From JASEJA01 sp038872535 (lineage in GTDB: Archaea; Thermoproteota; Bathyarchaeia; Bathyarchaeales; Bathycorpusculaceae), in contig JAVZJY010000027.1 of assembly GCA_038872535.1 (NCBI GenBank), positions 1 to 16,071 of the forward strand: 16,071 nt of DNA, written 5' to 3'. The notes beneath the pieces were generated by a model, which was not told where the DNA came from, ran no database searches, and worked only from the letters and a program-made list of their open reading frames with translations. Shown here in pieces: positions 6,223 through 13,415 of this stretch (positions within the stretch are counted from its first letter, which is position 1; every line of letters begins with the position of its first letter). A program made the position numbers and the translations under genes.

Positions 6223-6735
6223 ATGGAGGTGTTAGAAATAGACAAAAGGAAAGCCATAATTTTACTATCTATAGTGGTTGTAGCAGCTATTATAAGTGGC
6301 ATAGCGCTAAATGTATACTCCACAGTCAATGCACAAACCACAACTAACAGAGAACAATGGTTGGGCTATGGTGTCGGATGGTTCATTGGAAACATGAGTA
6401 TGGGAATGCGCGGCATGCCCCATTGGGGAATGCGTGGACAAGGATGCTATGGATCTATTGAAGTTAGCGAAGAATTTAAAGAGAATGTGATTAACATTGC
6501 CGAAAACGATACAGACGTTCAAAACTTGCTAAACCAAGGATACAATGTTACGGCGGTGAAGCCGATTATTAAAACAATAGTTGAAGGAGACGGCACAGTT
6601 GTTACCAAGGCAACAAGCGCAATTCTAATGCTGCAGAAAGACACAACAAGTCATGCGGCTGTGACGGTTGATGTGGAAAATGCAAAAGTAACGGAGATAG
6701 TGATCTTAACGAGAACAGTGATCCAAAAGCCTTAA
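6223..6735 (+). CDS. Exported or membrane-anchored protein with Met/Gly/His-rich segment
   Basis: Function unknown. From the ATG at 6223 the product has 170 residues. A charged start (MEVLEIDKRK) is followed by a hydrophobic segment (11-30) and then VYSTVNAQ, which suits a signal peptide cleaved near residue 37 or an uncleaved anchor. Residues 58-72 are rich in Met, Gly, Arg and His (NMSMGMRGMPHWGMRGQG, with Cys75 just after), a composition able to bind soft metals. The rest (about 80-170) alternates helix and strands and ends in AAVTVDVENAKVTEIVILTR, which resembles PepSY-type domains, but this is weak. The alternative TTG at 6145 lies inside the promoter element and was rejected. It probably forms its own transcription unit. 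Confidence 0.72.
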   Translation: MEVLEIDKRKAIILLSIVVVAAIISGIALNVYSTVNAQTTTNREQWLGYGVGWFIGNMSMGMRGMPHWGMRGQGCYGSIEVSEEFKENVINIAENDTDVQNLLNQGYNVTAVKPIIKTIVEGDGTVVTKATSAILMLQKDTTSHAAVTVDVENAKVTEIVILTRTVIQKP

Positions 6736-6742
6736 AATTGGT

Positions 6743-6773
6743 ATGCAGAAACTTCCTTTTCTTTTTCTGTATG
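6743..6773 (+). terminator. Hairpin and T-rich terminator after the Met-rich protein gene
   Basis: ATGCAGAAA (6743-6751) can pair with TTTCTGTAT (6765-6773), with one G-U pair, across a pyrimidine-rich loop containing TTCCTTTTC. It starts 7 bases after the stop codon. Weak stem, but the T-rich tract alone suits archaeal termination. Confidence 0.35.
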
Positions 6774-6833
6774 AACAAAAGTAAGATGTAAAGAATGAGA
6801 GTTGTCATGGTTGATGAAGGGAGTATTTAAAAA

Positions 6834-7607
6834 TTGAAAGTTTTAGATTCAGCTTCTATCGCCTTTCTTCCATTCGGCACACTTGCAGTTTCTTTTATCT
6901 ATGAAAGTGTCCCTTTGAGGTGGGCCTGTTTAGCTTCGCTTCTTAAAACATTGTCATTAGCATCTTTTCTTTCAAATTTTATGAGGGCTGATGTTTTATG
7001 GAGCATGTTTGCTTTTTATGCTTATATGCTCTCGAGTCTTCCAGTTTACCTCAGCACAGAAAAAGTGTTAAAAAACGAAAAATCTATGTGTAAATGTGAT
7101 AGCTATCCAAATAAAGTAGTATTTTCAGAGCTTTTTAAGAAAGTCTATAATGATGTGTTTTCAGATTATAGGATCTCATTGCTTTCCAAAATTCCGCTTG
7201 CGATGCAGGTTGTGGCTGCTGGATCACTTTTATACTCCGTTTTTGGTTTAGATTGGGTGATGCATTCGTTGGCTGGGTTCGGTATTGGCGCCATATCTTT
7301 GAAGGCATATAAAACAGCCGTGAATGCTTATGGTTATAACAAACTATCTTTATATTTCGGCTTAAATAGGTTTGACTTGTTTAAGAATGAACGTAAGTAT
7401 GCGACTTTGGAATGGACTCTTTTCTGTTTAGTTGTAGTTGCTGTGCCTTGGGAACTCATGGAGCGTGCAGTATATTTTGTATCTCCAAACAACCCCTTAA
7501 GAGTGGGGCTGGAATCAGTTTGGAATTCAGTCGGCGATGTTATCTTCGGCGTCATTGGCGGAATTGTAGCATGGTTCCTAATTGAACACAAACTCCATTG
7601 GACTTGA
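6834..7607 (+). CDS. Polytopic membrane protein with DxxxH...WExxE motif (YjdF/DUF2238-like)
   Basis: A 257-residue integral membrane protein with about six or seven hydrophobic segments: 7-23, 31-50, 54-73, 119-138, 141-159, 194-206 and 234-251. A hydrophilic loop (75-115) holds MCKCD. The C-terminal half carries D140xxxH144, W206ExxE210 and GD235, a spacing that recalls YjdF/DUF2238 and VanZ-like membrane proteins. The link is by motif only. No methionine occurs before residue 50, so the TTG at 6834 is used, supported by AAGGGAG (6817-6823) 10 bases upstream. The first helix would otherwise be lost. It sits between an exported protein and an NTF2-like protein on the same strand; function unknown. 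Confidence 0.72.
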   Translation: MKVLDSASIAFLPFGTLAVSFIYESVPLRWACLASLLKTLSLASFLSNFMRADVLWSMFAFYAYMLSSLPVYLSTEKVLKNEKSMCKCDSYPNKVVFSELFKKVYNDVFSDYRISLLSKIPLAMQVVAAGSLLYSVFGLDWVMHSLAGFGIGAISLKAYKTAVNAYGYNKLSLYFGLNRFDLFKNERKYATLEWTLFCLVVVAVPWELMERAVYFVSPNNPLRVGLESVWNSVGDVIFGVIGGIVAWFLIEHKLHWT

Positions 7608-7649
7608 CTGTCTCAAAAATGTCGAGCATAACTTTTAAAGACCGCTTAA

Positions 7650-7721
7650 TTTAATGTTTGGAACGATGGAAACGTAACAAGAATAGGAACCTTAACCATA
7701 ACTGTAATTGAAAAACCCTAA
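7650..7721 (+). pseudogene. Possible C-terminal remnant resembling the Met-rich protein tail
   Basis: A 23-codon frame without a start, bounded on the left by a TAA (7647-7649), reads WNDGNVTRIGTLTITVIEKP and then stops. Its end resembles the tail of the exported protein at 6223-6735 (ILTRTVIQKP). It may be the last piece of a lost paralogue. The match is short and could be chance. Confidence 0.2.
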
Positions 7722-7732
7722 AGGCGACGCAT

Positions 7733-7772
7733 GGAAGTTGAAAGGAAGTTTTCAAACTCCCTTTTTCTGTTT
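7733..7772 (+). terminator. Hairpin followed by T run
   Basis: GGAAGTTGAAA (7733-7743) pairs with TTTCAAACTCC (7750-7760) in 9 of 11 positions around a 6-base loop. CTTTTTCTGTTT follows. It probably ends transcription from the upstream membrane-protein gene. Confidence 0.4.
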
Positions 7773-7788
7773 AATGGTTGCCGCTGGA

Positions 7789-7828
7789 AGATTTAACATT
7801 TCGTTTAGAGCATTATGAGTTTAGGAGC
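7789..7828 (+). promoter_or_regulatory. Likely promoter and ribosome site of the NTF2-like gene
   Basis: GATTTAACATTT (about 7789-7800) is TATA-like. A start about 25 bases on would fall near 7820, followed by TAGGAG (7823-7828) and the ATG at 7838. This arrangement decides the downstream start. Confidence 0.38.
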
Positions 7829-7837
7829 GCTCTAAGC

Positions 7838-8266
7838 ATGTCCGAAGATGAGGTTAAAACAGTTTTAATTCGACGAATAGAAGGGATAAAGAAGAAAGAT
7901 GCACAGTCCATTGCAGACCTTGTGGATAAAGATAGATATACAAAGTTTGACGATTGGCCGCCATTCGAAAGGCAAGGATTAGACGCCTTAAATCGTGAGG
8001 CTGAAGCCTTAAAGGTGCTGAAAGAGTATGACTATGAAACCAGCGGATGGAAAATAGAGGTAGTAAACAATGTGGCGGTAGCATCATTCATCATAAACTA
8101 TCGTGGAACAATAAGGGATTTAAACTTTAACATAAAGTCACGAGTGACAGCAGTATTAACCAAAATTAATGATGAATGGAAAATAATCCATGAACACTGG
8201 TCACGGTTGCCGCAAACATGGCAAGAGATGCCACAAAAACCACGACGTCGATTTCCATTTCCATAA
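7838..8266 (+). CDS. NTF2/SnoaL-like domain protein
   Basis: From the ATG at 7838 the product has 142 residues, typical of a single NTF2-like cone fold. An N-terminal helix (MSEDEVKTVLIRRIEGIKKK) leads into DAQSIADLVDKDRYTKF. Strands follow around 70-90 and 98-121, with GWKIEVVNNVAVASFIINYR and the family's closing pattern DEWKIIHEHWSRLP (112-125). The domain forms a pocket used for small-molecule binding, catalysis or dimerisation, so the role cannot be read from sequence. No signal peptide is seen, so it is cytoplasmic. The tail is rich in Pro and Arg (PQKPRRRFPFP). A TTG at 7778 would add 20 residues that look unlike the fold and overlap the promoter, so it was rejected. It precedes the ABC/HtrA operon, which has its own promoter. 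Confidence 0.78.
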   Translation: MSEDEVKTVLIRRIEGIKKKDAQSIADLVDKDRYTKFDDWPPFERQGLDALNREAEALKVLKEYDYETSGWKIEVVNNVAVASFIINYRGTIRDLNFNIKSRVTAVLTKINDEWKIIHEHWSRLPQTWQEMPQKPRRRFPFP

Positions 8267-8369
8267 AATCTAAGCCTAACCCCGCACGTCCCGAATAGAG
8301 GAACACGCTATTAATAGAAACCGTCAATGTTCACATTTGGCGCATCGTTTTAACCATCAAACAGCGTAC

Positions 8370-8404
8370 ACAATTTTGGTATAATTTTGAAAAACTCTTT
8401 AATA
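8370..8404 (+). promoter_or_regulatory. Composite operator/promoter element, copy C
   Basis: ACAATTTTGGTATAATT followed by TTGAAAAACTCTTTAATA matches copies A and B in order and spacing, with one extra base in the first half. CTTTAATA (8397-8404) is the TATA-like part. The predicted start is near 8425, between this element and the permease start at 8453. Confidence 0.42.
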
Positions 8405-8452
8405 GCTCACATTCTTTTGCTCAAAACCCAGGACGTTTGGAAGGCGAAGGAT

Positions 8453-9808
8453 TTGGGCGTACTAGCAAGAGCTGTAAAAAACATTTTGAGGAGAAAGGTT
8501 CGGACTTTTTTAGTGGTTGTTGCTTTAGGTTTTTCAGTTGCAATTATGCTTTCCATACCAGCAGGGATTATGGCAAATCAGGAATCCATGCAGAGGGTCA
8601 CTGAAAACTTTAGTAGTACAATTACTGCAATGCAAGAAGAAATTAACAAAACAGCCACGTTAATAGAATGCAGCACCACTCCAAGTCAGGGCATGCAAGG
8701 ATTTAGACTTGGAGGCTTTTCTGTAAATGAAACTTTCATAGACGAAACTGTCATGGATGTGATAGGCTCTGTTGAAGGCGTCAAGGATGTTATACCTTTC
8801 CTTGAGAAATCTTCGAGCGAAAATATTTCCGAAACTATAAATACCCCTTTTGGAAGCCGCACCATTTACAGACCAGCTTACACGATCATGGGTGTCTGCC
8901 TTAATTCATCCATCATCAGCAACTACTCCATACTGCCAACAAACATAACCGCAGGAGAAAACCTATCAGAAGGCGATAGCGGCTGCGTCCTTTTAAGTTC
9001 AAACCTAACGGACTATTTCGGAGCAGACATCGGCGATGTAATAACGATTAACGGAGAACCTTTCACAGTGAAGGGAACATTTGAATCAACAAGTCAAACT
9101 AGAACTGTTTACATGAATATTACCGACGCTCAAGAGGTCACGGGTTTAACTGGAAAAATAAATAGATTAGACGTGTATGTTGTAGATGTTTCCTACGCAA
9201 CTCAAGTAGCCGACACAATAAAGACAACATATCCTGAACTGTATGTAACAAGCTATCAAGATCGATTAGCAAATCTCCAAAACATGCAAACGATGTACTC
9301 GCAAACATTAAACAACGCTGAATCGTCTATTGCTCAGGCACAAGCTACAGCTACTCAACTAATTGTGATAGCGGTTGCAGCCACAAGCTTGATTGTCTTT
9401 TTTGTTATGTTATACTCGGTTCGCGAGAGAACAAAGGAAATTGGCATATTAAAGGCAATAGGCTTCAGCAACTGGAATGTTATGAGTCAGTTCATGCTTG
9501 AAGGCGTATTGATAGGCTTGATTGGAGGAGTAGCAGGCGTCATAATAGGAACGATAGCCGCGCCATTTTTATCAGCATTGTTACTTCCCCAGCTAAATCT
9601 TTTTGGCGGGACACAACGGATACAGCGTCCCTTCCAGACGACATATCCAAATATAATTGGATCACAGAGCTACAGTTCAGCCATTTTGAATCCGCAATTT
9701 GTTTTGTTAGCGTTGGGTGTGGCAGCTCTGCTAGGAGCCTTAGGAAGCTTGTATCCTTCTTGGAGAGCATCCAGAACGAGCCCTATGGAGGCGTTGAGGT
9801 ATGAGTGA
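8453..9808 (+). CDS. MacB/FtsX-type ABC transporter permease
   Basis: A 451-residue permease of the type that couples ATP hydrolysis to movement of an extracellular domain. Layout: cytoplasmic start LGVLARAVKNILRRKVRTF, first transmembrane helix (about 18-38), large outside domain (about 45-295), then three helices (about 305-325, 350-375 and 415-435). The intracellular signature ERTKEIGILKAIGFSNWNV follows the second helix and the protein ends in the classical PSWRASRTSPMEALRYE. The outside domain ends in an Ala/Gln-rich stretch likely to be helical. I chose the TTG at 8453, preceded by GGCGAAGG, because an upstream TTG (8387) lies within promoter element C. The ATPase gene overlaps by 8 bases and the HtrA-like protease follows. 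Likely roles are lipoprotein or peptide export, or control of an envelope enzyme. Confidence 0.88.
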   Translation: MGVLARAVKNILRRKVRTFLVVVALGFSVAIMLSIPAGIMANQESMQRVTENFSSTITAMQEEINKTATLIECSTTPSQGMQGFRLGGFSVNETFIDETVMDVIGSVEGVKDVIPFLEKSSSENISETINTPFGSRTIYRPAYTIMGVCLNSSIISNYSILPTNITAGENLSEGDSGCVLLSSNLTDYFGADIGDVITINGEPFTVKGTFESTSQTRTVYMNITDAQEVTGLTGKINRLDVYVVDVSYATQVADTIKTTYPELYVTSYQDRLANLQNMQTMYSQTLNNAESSIAQAQATATQLIVIAVAATSLIVFFVMLYSVRERTKEIGILKAIGFSNWNVMSQFMLEGVLIGLIGGVAGVIIGTIAAPFLSALLLPQLNLFGGTQRIQRPFQTTYPNIIGSQSYSSAILNPQFVLLALGVAALLGALGSLYPSWRASRTSPMEALRYE

Positions 9809-10604
9809 TTTAGTCCTAGAAACCGAAAAGTTGGATAAAATCTATAAACTGGGCGGACGTCAGATCCGAGCTCTTTCAGATGTAAACCTCAAAGTGAAAA
9901 AGGGCGAATTCGTTTCTGTTATGGGACCATCAGGTTCAGGTAAAACAACATTGCTGAACATTTTAGGATGCCTTGACAAGCCAACTTACGGAAAAGTGAT
10001 TTTGGACGGCTTAGATGTTACAAAAGTGCCGGAAAAAGAGCTCTACAAAATAAGAAGGTATAAGATTGGTTTTGTCTTTCAAACTTTCAACTTGCTACCG
10101 TACTTAAGTGCAATTGAAAACGTTGAACTTCCTATGGAAGGCACTGGAAAGTCAAAGGAAGAAAAAGGAAAGAGGGCTCATGAGTTGCTACAACTAGTTG
10201 GACTTTCAGAGAGAGAAAACCACAAGCCACATCGACTAAGTGCAGGAGAGCAGCAAAGAGTTGCCATTGCACGTGCCTTAGCAAACAATCCCACCATAGT
10301 TCTCGCCGACGAACCCACTGGCAACTTGGACTCTAAAACTGGTTATGAAATCGTTAGGTTGTTGGGCAAATTAAACATTGAACAAGGAACCACAATTGTC
10401 ATGGTAACCCACGACAGTCACAAGGCTGCACTTGCAAGCAGAATGCTCTTTATCAGCGACGGAAAACTGCTGGCAGAGGAGAAACAAGGAGCTCACCTTT
10501 TAAAGAAAGAACTCATGTGTCCCTATTGTGGCAGAGAAGTTCAACCAGACGATACATTTTGTCCGCATTGCGGCAGAAAACTTACCGACAAAGGAGGTGA
10601 ATAA
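9801..10604 (+). CDS. MacB/LolD-type ABC transporter ATPase with C-terminal zinc ribbon
   Basis: A 267-residue nucleotide-binding subunit for the permease it overlaps. It has Walker A GPSGSGKTT (42-50), Q-loop Q94, signature LSAGEQ (146-151, Ala in place of the first Gly of LSGGQ), Walker B IVLADEP (166-172), D-loop NLDS and switch His204. The usual domain ends near 228. A short linker then leads into two CPxCG knuckles, CPYCGREV (240-247) and CPHCGRKL (254-261), a compact treble-clef or zinc-ribbon module not found in ordinary LolD/MacB ATPases. It may mediate protein contacts, respond to metal or redox state, or steady the dimer. The ATG overlaps the permease stop, indicating coupled translation. 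Confidence 0.93.
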   Translation: MSDLVLETEKLDKIYKLGGRQIRALSDVNLKVKKGEFVSVMGPSGSGKTTLLNILGCLDKPTYGKVILDGLDVTKVPEKELYKIRRYKIGFVFQTFNLLPYLSAIENVELPMEGTGKSKEEKGKRAHELLQLVGLSERENHKPHRLSAGEQQRVAIARALANNPTIVLADEPTGNLDSKTGYEIVRLLGKLNIEQGTTIVMVTHDSHKAALASRMLFISDGKLLAEEKQGAHLLKKELMCPYCGREVQPDDTFCPHCGRKLTDKGGE

Positions 10605-10610
10605 AAATTG
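10593..10610 (+). promoter_or_regulatory. Perfect Shine-Dalgarno site setting a TTG start
   Basis: GGAGGTGA (10593-10600) lies in the last codons of the ATPase gene, with a 7-base spacer (ATAAAAA) to the TTG at 10608. This is the strongest ribosome site of the operon and fixes the protease start despite the rare codon. Confidence 0.7.
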
Positions 10611-11813
10611 GAAATTCCACAGAAACCAAAAACGACGTTTTCAACAATCATTTTAGCAATCATCATAGTTGTCAGCCTTTTTGCAGGAGGAGTCATAGGC
10701 TACTTATTTGGCTATTCAAGTGAAATCAGCGACCTGCAAAATCAACTCTCAAATCTCAAAGAACAAATGTCAAATCTACAGCAAACGCAAAACATCGTAA
10801 ACCAAAACAACACCTACATATTAGGAGAGAACACTTCCCTCTCCGAGTTATATGAGCAAGTAAAAGATTCTATTGTTATAATTCGAGGAGTAATAGTGCA
10901 ATACGACATCTTCCACCGTGCATATTACACTCAAGTTCAAGGTTCAGGCTTCATCTACAACTTTACAGGAGAAATGGTGATAATCACAAACTACCACGTA
11001 ATCGAAAGTACAATCAACATTACCGTGACATTTATAAATGGAAACGGATATGCAGCAACAGTTCTCGGTTCAGATCCTTACGCTGACTTGGCAGTGCTGT
11101 CAACGAACGCGCCGACAAGCGAGTTTAAACCTCTCGAAATTGCCAGTTCATCAACATTAAAAGTTGGCGACATTGTTGTTGCTGTAGGCAATCCATACGG
11201 ATTAGCTGGCTCCATGAGCATTGGCATAGTAAGCGCTTTGGGAAGAACCATAACTGAAGAAACAGGCGGATACCCAATAGCAAATGTCATCCAAACAACT
11301 GCCCCGTTGAATCCAGGCAATTCTGGAGGACCGCTCCTAAACCTTCAAGGTCAAGTTGTTGGCATAACAACCGCCATCGTAAGCAACTCTCAAGGACTAG
11401 GCTTCGCAATTCCGTCAAACACGATCTTGCGGGAAATTAGTTTTTTGGTAACAACAGGCTCTTACAATAGGCATCCATGGCTAGGTGCCGCCGGAGTAGA
11501 CATGACCTATGAAATAGCGCAAGTTATGGGCGTAAACGTCACATATGGATGGCTAATAACCCAAGTCACAAGCGGAGGACCAGCAGCCAATGCAAGTTTA
11601 AGAGGCGGAACAAAACAAGTTCTAATCGCAGGAGAATACATAACCGTTGGCGGAGACATCATAATAGCAATAAATGAAACTAGAATAACCGACATGGATG
11701 CCCTCTCAACATACCTAGAAGAAAACACAACACCAGAACAAACAATTAACGTAACAATAGTAAGAGAAAACCAAACAATGACTGTTCCAGTAACACTGGG
11801 AACACGACCATGA
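10608..11813 (+). CDS. Membrane-anchored HtrA/DegP-type serine protease with PDZ domain
   Basis: A 401-residue trypsin-fold protease. An N-terminal signal anchor (about 12-34) puts the rest outside the membrane. A short coiled coil (about 38-66, SDLQNQLSNLKEQMSNLQQT) follows. The protease domain shows the catalytic triad: His130 in TNYHV, Asp160 in DPYADLAV and Ser239 in NPGNSGGP. One PDZ domain (about 290-398) ends the protein and has the typical GDIIIAINETRITDMDAL stretch. This matches DegS/HtrA quality-control proteases that sense and cut misfolded envelope proteins. It begins 3 bases after the ABC ATPase gene, so transporter and protease are co-expressed and may work on the same exported or surface proteins. 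Several NxT/NxS sites in the outside part could be glycosylated. Confidence 0.93.
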   Translation: MEIPQKPKTTFSTIILAIIIVVSLFAGGVIGYLFGYSSEISDLQNQLSNLKEQMSNLQQTQNIVNQNNTYILGENTSLSELYEQVKDSIVIIRGVIVQYDIFHRAYYTQVQGSGFIYNFTGEMVIITNYHVIESTINITVTFINGNGYAATVLGSDPYADLAVLSTNAPTSEFKPLEIASSSTLKVGDIVVAVGNPYGLAGSMSIGIVSALGRTITEETGGYPIANVIQTTAPLNPGNSGGPLLNLQGQVVGITTAIVSNSQGLGFAIPSNTILREISFLVTTGSYNRHPWLGAAGVDMTYEIAQVMGVNVTYGWLITQVTSGGPAANASLRGGTKQVLIAGEYITVGGDIIIAINETRITDMDALSTYLEENTTPEQTINVTIVRENQTMTVPVTLGTRP

Positions 11814-11970
11814 CGCAAACACTTTTCACAGTAATCGTGACACTTTAACGTTTTCGCGTCTGTTTGACAAGTCTGCTTAAATTCCAGCCGTGATTAATAA
11901 GCACATCATTCAGAACGTTAACGTGAAGGTTTTAAGTGTTTACGATTGATTCTAAGGACGATGTTTATTT

Positions 11971-12402
11971 TTATGTAAATTTGTCATGTTGTGCCCATTC
12001 TGGAACTTTGGCGTTTGGGATGGAGTCTGTTCTTGGGTTGTATGGTTTAATGTCTATTATTGGTGAACCTTCAAAAGCGTCAAGTCCCTTCACAGTTAAT
12101 ATGCATTCCTTAACTTTCAAAAGCTCTACTACACATAAGCCTATGGGGTTTGGGCGGGAGGGGCTTCTGCAGGCAAAAACGCCCGTTTCAATTTTTACTG
12201 CATGTTTTCGCGGGAAAACCAGTAGTGTTTGCCTGTTCTCTTTGTTGTCTCTTAAGTGAATCCAGTATAGGACAATTATGTGGGAATAGTTTTCTATGCC
12301 CTTTAGTCCGGCGGAGAATTCAGGAAAAATGCGTATTGTGGCTTCTTGTTCCCCTTCTTTCTCCACAACTCCTATAAAATGGAGTTCTCCCTTTCTTTTC
12401 AT
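11971..12402 (-). CDS. trmO: tRNA (N6-threonylcarbamoyladenosine-37) N6-methyltransferase, TrmO family
   Basis: TrmO-family proteins (TsaA-like, UPF0066) methylate t6A37 in certain tRNAs using S-adenosylmethionine. The 143-residue product is the short, single-domain archaeal form. Hallmarks are IGVVE near the start (10-14), ENYSHIIVLYWIH (37-49), GVFACRSPSRPNPIGL (74-89) forming the methyl-donor and tRNA site, and GLDAFEGSPIIDIKPY (106-121). The tail DSIPNAKVPEWAQ fits the family. It overlaps the stop of the Mrp gene by 4 bases (ATGA), so both are translated from one leftward transcript. The pairing may be economy rather than shared function. Archaeal members are less studied, so the exact substrate is inferred. 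Confidence 0.9.
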   Translation of the reverse strand: MKRKGELHFIGVVEKEGEQEATIRIFPEFSAGLKGIENYSHIIVLYWIHLRDNKENRQTLLVFPRKHAVKIETGVFACRSPSRPNPIGLCVVELLKVKECILTVKGLDAFEGSPIIDIKPYNPRTDSIPNAKVPEWAQHDKFT

Positions 12403-13262
12403 GTTTTGGCATCCCTGTTTTTCAGGAATTTCTCGACCTTTTTTACGATTTCCATGAAGGCTTTCGATGCTGGAGAGTCTGGATATTTAACTATGAAAGG
12501 TGTTCCCTTGTCGGATGCTTCGCTGATTTTCTGGTCTATTGGTATGCTTCCAAGAGGCTGTATGCTTAATTCTTCAGCTATTTTCTTCCCTCCTCCAGAT
12601 TGAAATATGTCAACTTTTGCTCCACAGTTTGGGCAGACGAATCCGCTCATATTTTCGATAATTCCTATTATTGGCATTCCAAGCCTCTTTGCGAAAGTGA
12701 CGGCTTTCTTGACGACAATTTGCGAAACTTCGGAGGGAATTGTTACTATTATTACGCCGTCTATGTCTGGGAGAAGTTGTGCAATGCTTAGTGACTCGTC
12801 GCCTGTTCCTGGAGGCAAATCGATGAGTAATATGTCCAGGTCTCCCCAGACGACGTCTGAGAGGAACTGGCGTATCGCCGTCATCTTTAAAGGTCCACGC
12901 CATATGACTGGGGAGTTTTCGTTGGGTAATAGGAAATCCATAGAAACCACTTTGATTCCCAAAAGCCCTAAAACTGGAAAAACTTCTGTGGACTTGGCTT
13001 GAAGCCTTTGACCTGATAAACCCAAAATTTTTGGAACGCTTGGTCCGTGTATGTCTGCGTCTAGAATGCCAATGTGGTTGACGTGCCCATGCATGGCAAA
13101 TGCTACTGCAAGGTTTACGGTTATGGTGCTTTTGCCAACGCCTCCTTTTCCACTTATTACAGCGATTTTATGTTTTACTCTACTCATTCTAGCCTTCAAT
13201 TTTTCCTGCTGTTCCAAAAGTTGTTTTCTCCATTCATCTACTATCTGTATATTGCTCGTCAT
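12399..13262 (-). CDS. mrp: Mrp/NBP35-family iron-sulfur cluster carrier ATPase
   Basis: A cytoplasmic P-loop ATPase (SIMIBI class, ApbC/NBP35) that carries [4Fe-4S] clusters to target proteins. The 287-residue product begins with a helical, charged stretch (1-30). It has the deviant Walker A GKGGVGKST (38-46), DADIHGPSVPK (68-78), WRGPLKMTAIRQFL (121-134) and Walker B-like DILLIDLPPGTGDE (143-156). ENMSGFVCPNC follows, with Cys210 and Cys213 as the CxxC that bridges a cluster between two subunits. It ends with a C-terminal helix. GGAG lies 8 bases before the ATG. It is first in a two-gene unit with trmO. No ferredoxin-like N-terminal extension is present. Confidence 0.95.
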   Translation of the reverse strand: MTSNIQIVDEWRKQLLEQQEKLKARMSRVKHKIAVISGKGGVGKSTITVNLAVAFAMHGHVNHIGILDADIHGPSVPKILGLSGQRLQAKSTEVFPVLGLLGIKVVSMDFLLPNENSPVIWRGPLKMTAIRQFLSDVVWGDLDILLIDLPPGTGDESLSIAQLLPDIDGVIIVTIPSEVSQIVVKKAVTFAKRLGMPIIGIIENMSGFVCPNCGAKVDIFQSGGGKKIAEELSIQPLGSIPIDQKISEASDKGTPFIVKYPDSPASKAFMEIVKKVEKFLKNRDAKT

Positions 13263-13322
13263 TTTTTATGCTCCATGTTGGTTCGACGTATGCGGAACTA
13301 ATAGAGTTTTTGTTCTGTGACG

Positions 13323-13334
13323 CCTATTAAAATG
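13323..13334 (-). promoter_or_regulatory. Likely promoter of mrp-trmO
   Basis: The minus strand reads CATTTTAATAGG, a TATA-like element, about 60 bases before the mrp ATG. The predicted start near 13303 gives a leader of about 40 bases with GGAG at its end. Confidence 0.33.
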
Positions 13335-13368
13335 TAGATTTTTAATTCTGTTTTCAAATTCATAAGTG

Positions 13369-13408
13369 TTTTAATATTTAGTGGTAAAGGTATTTGATTG
13401 CAGGGTGA
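13369..13408 (+). promoter_or_regulatory. Promoter and ribosome site of the 72-residue protein gene
   Basis: TTTTAATATTTA (13369-13380) is a good archaeal TATA box. A start near 13398 would give a short leader containing GGGTGA (13403-13408), 7 bases before the TTG at 13416. This places the earlier TTG (13398) at the transcript start and argues against it. Confidence 0.45.
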
Positions 13409-13415
13409 AATTGCC

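Noticed and set aside
7778..7837. Longer start (TTG at 7778) for the NTF2-like protein
   Set aside because: The extra 20 residues do not fit the fold, and the TATA-like box and TAGGAG lie inside them.
8387..8452. Longer start (TTG at 8387) for the ABC permease
   Set aside because: It begins inside repeat copy C. The TTG at 8453 has an upstream purine-rich ribosome site and gives the usual MacB/FtsX N-terminus.
11915..11924. Palindrome ACGTTAACGT in the HtrA/trmO convergent region
   Set aside because: Ten bases, between two stop codons, with no promoter to control. Its centre differs from the 1827-1838 palindrome, so I do not count it as a second copy.
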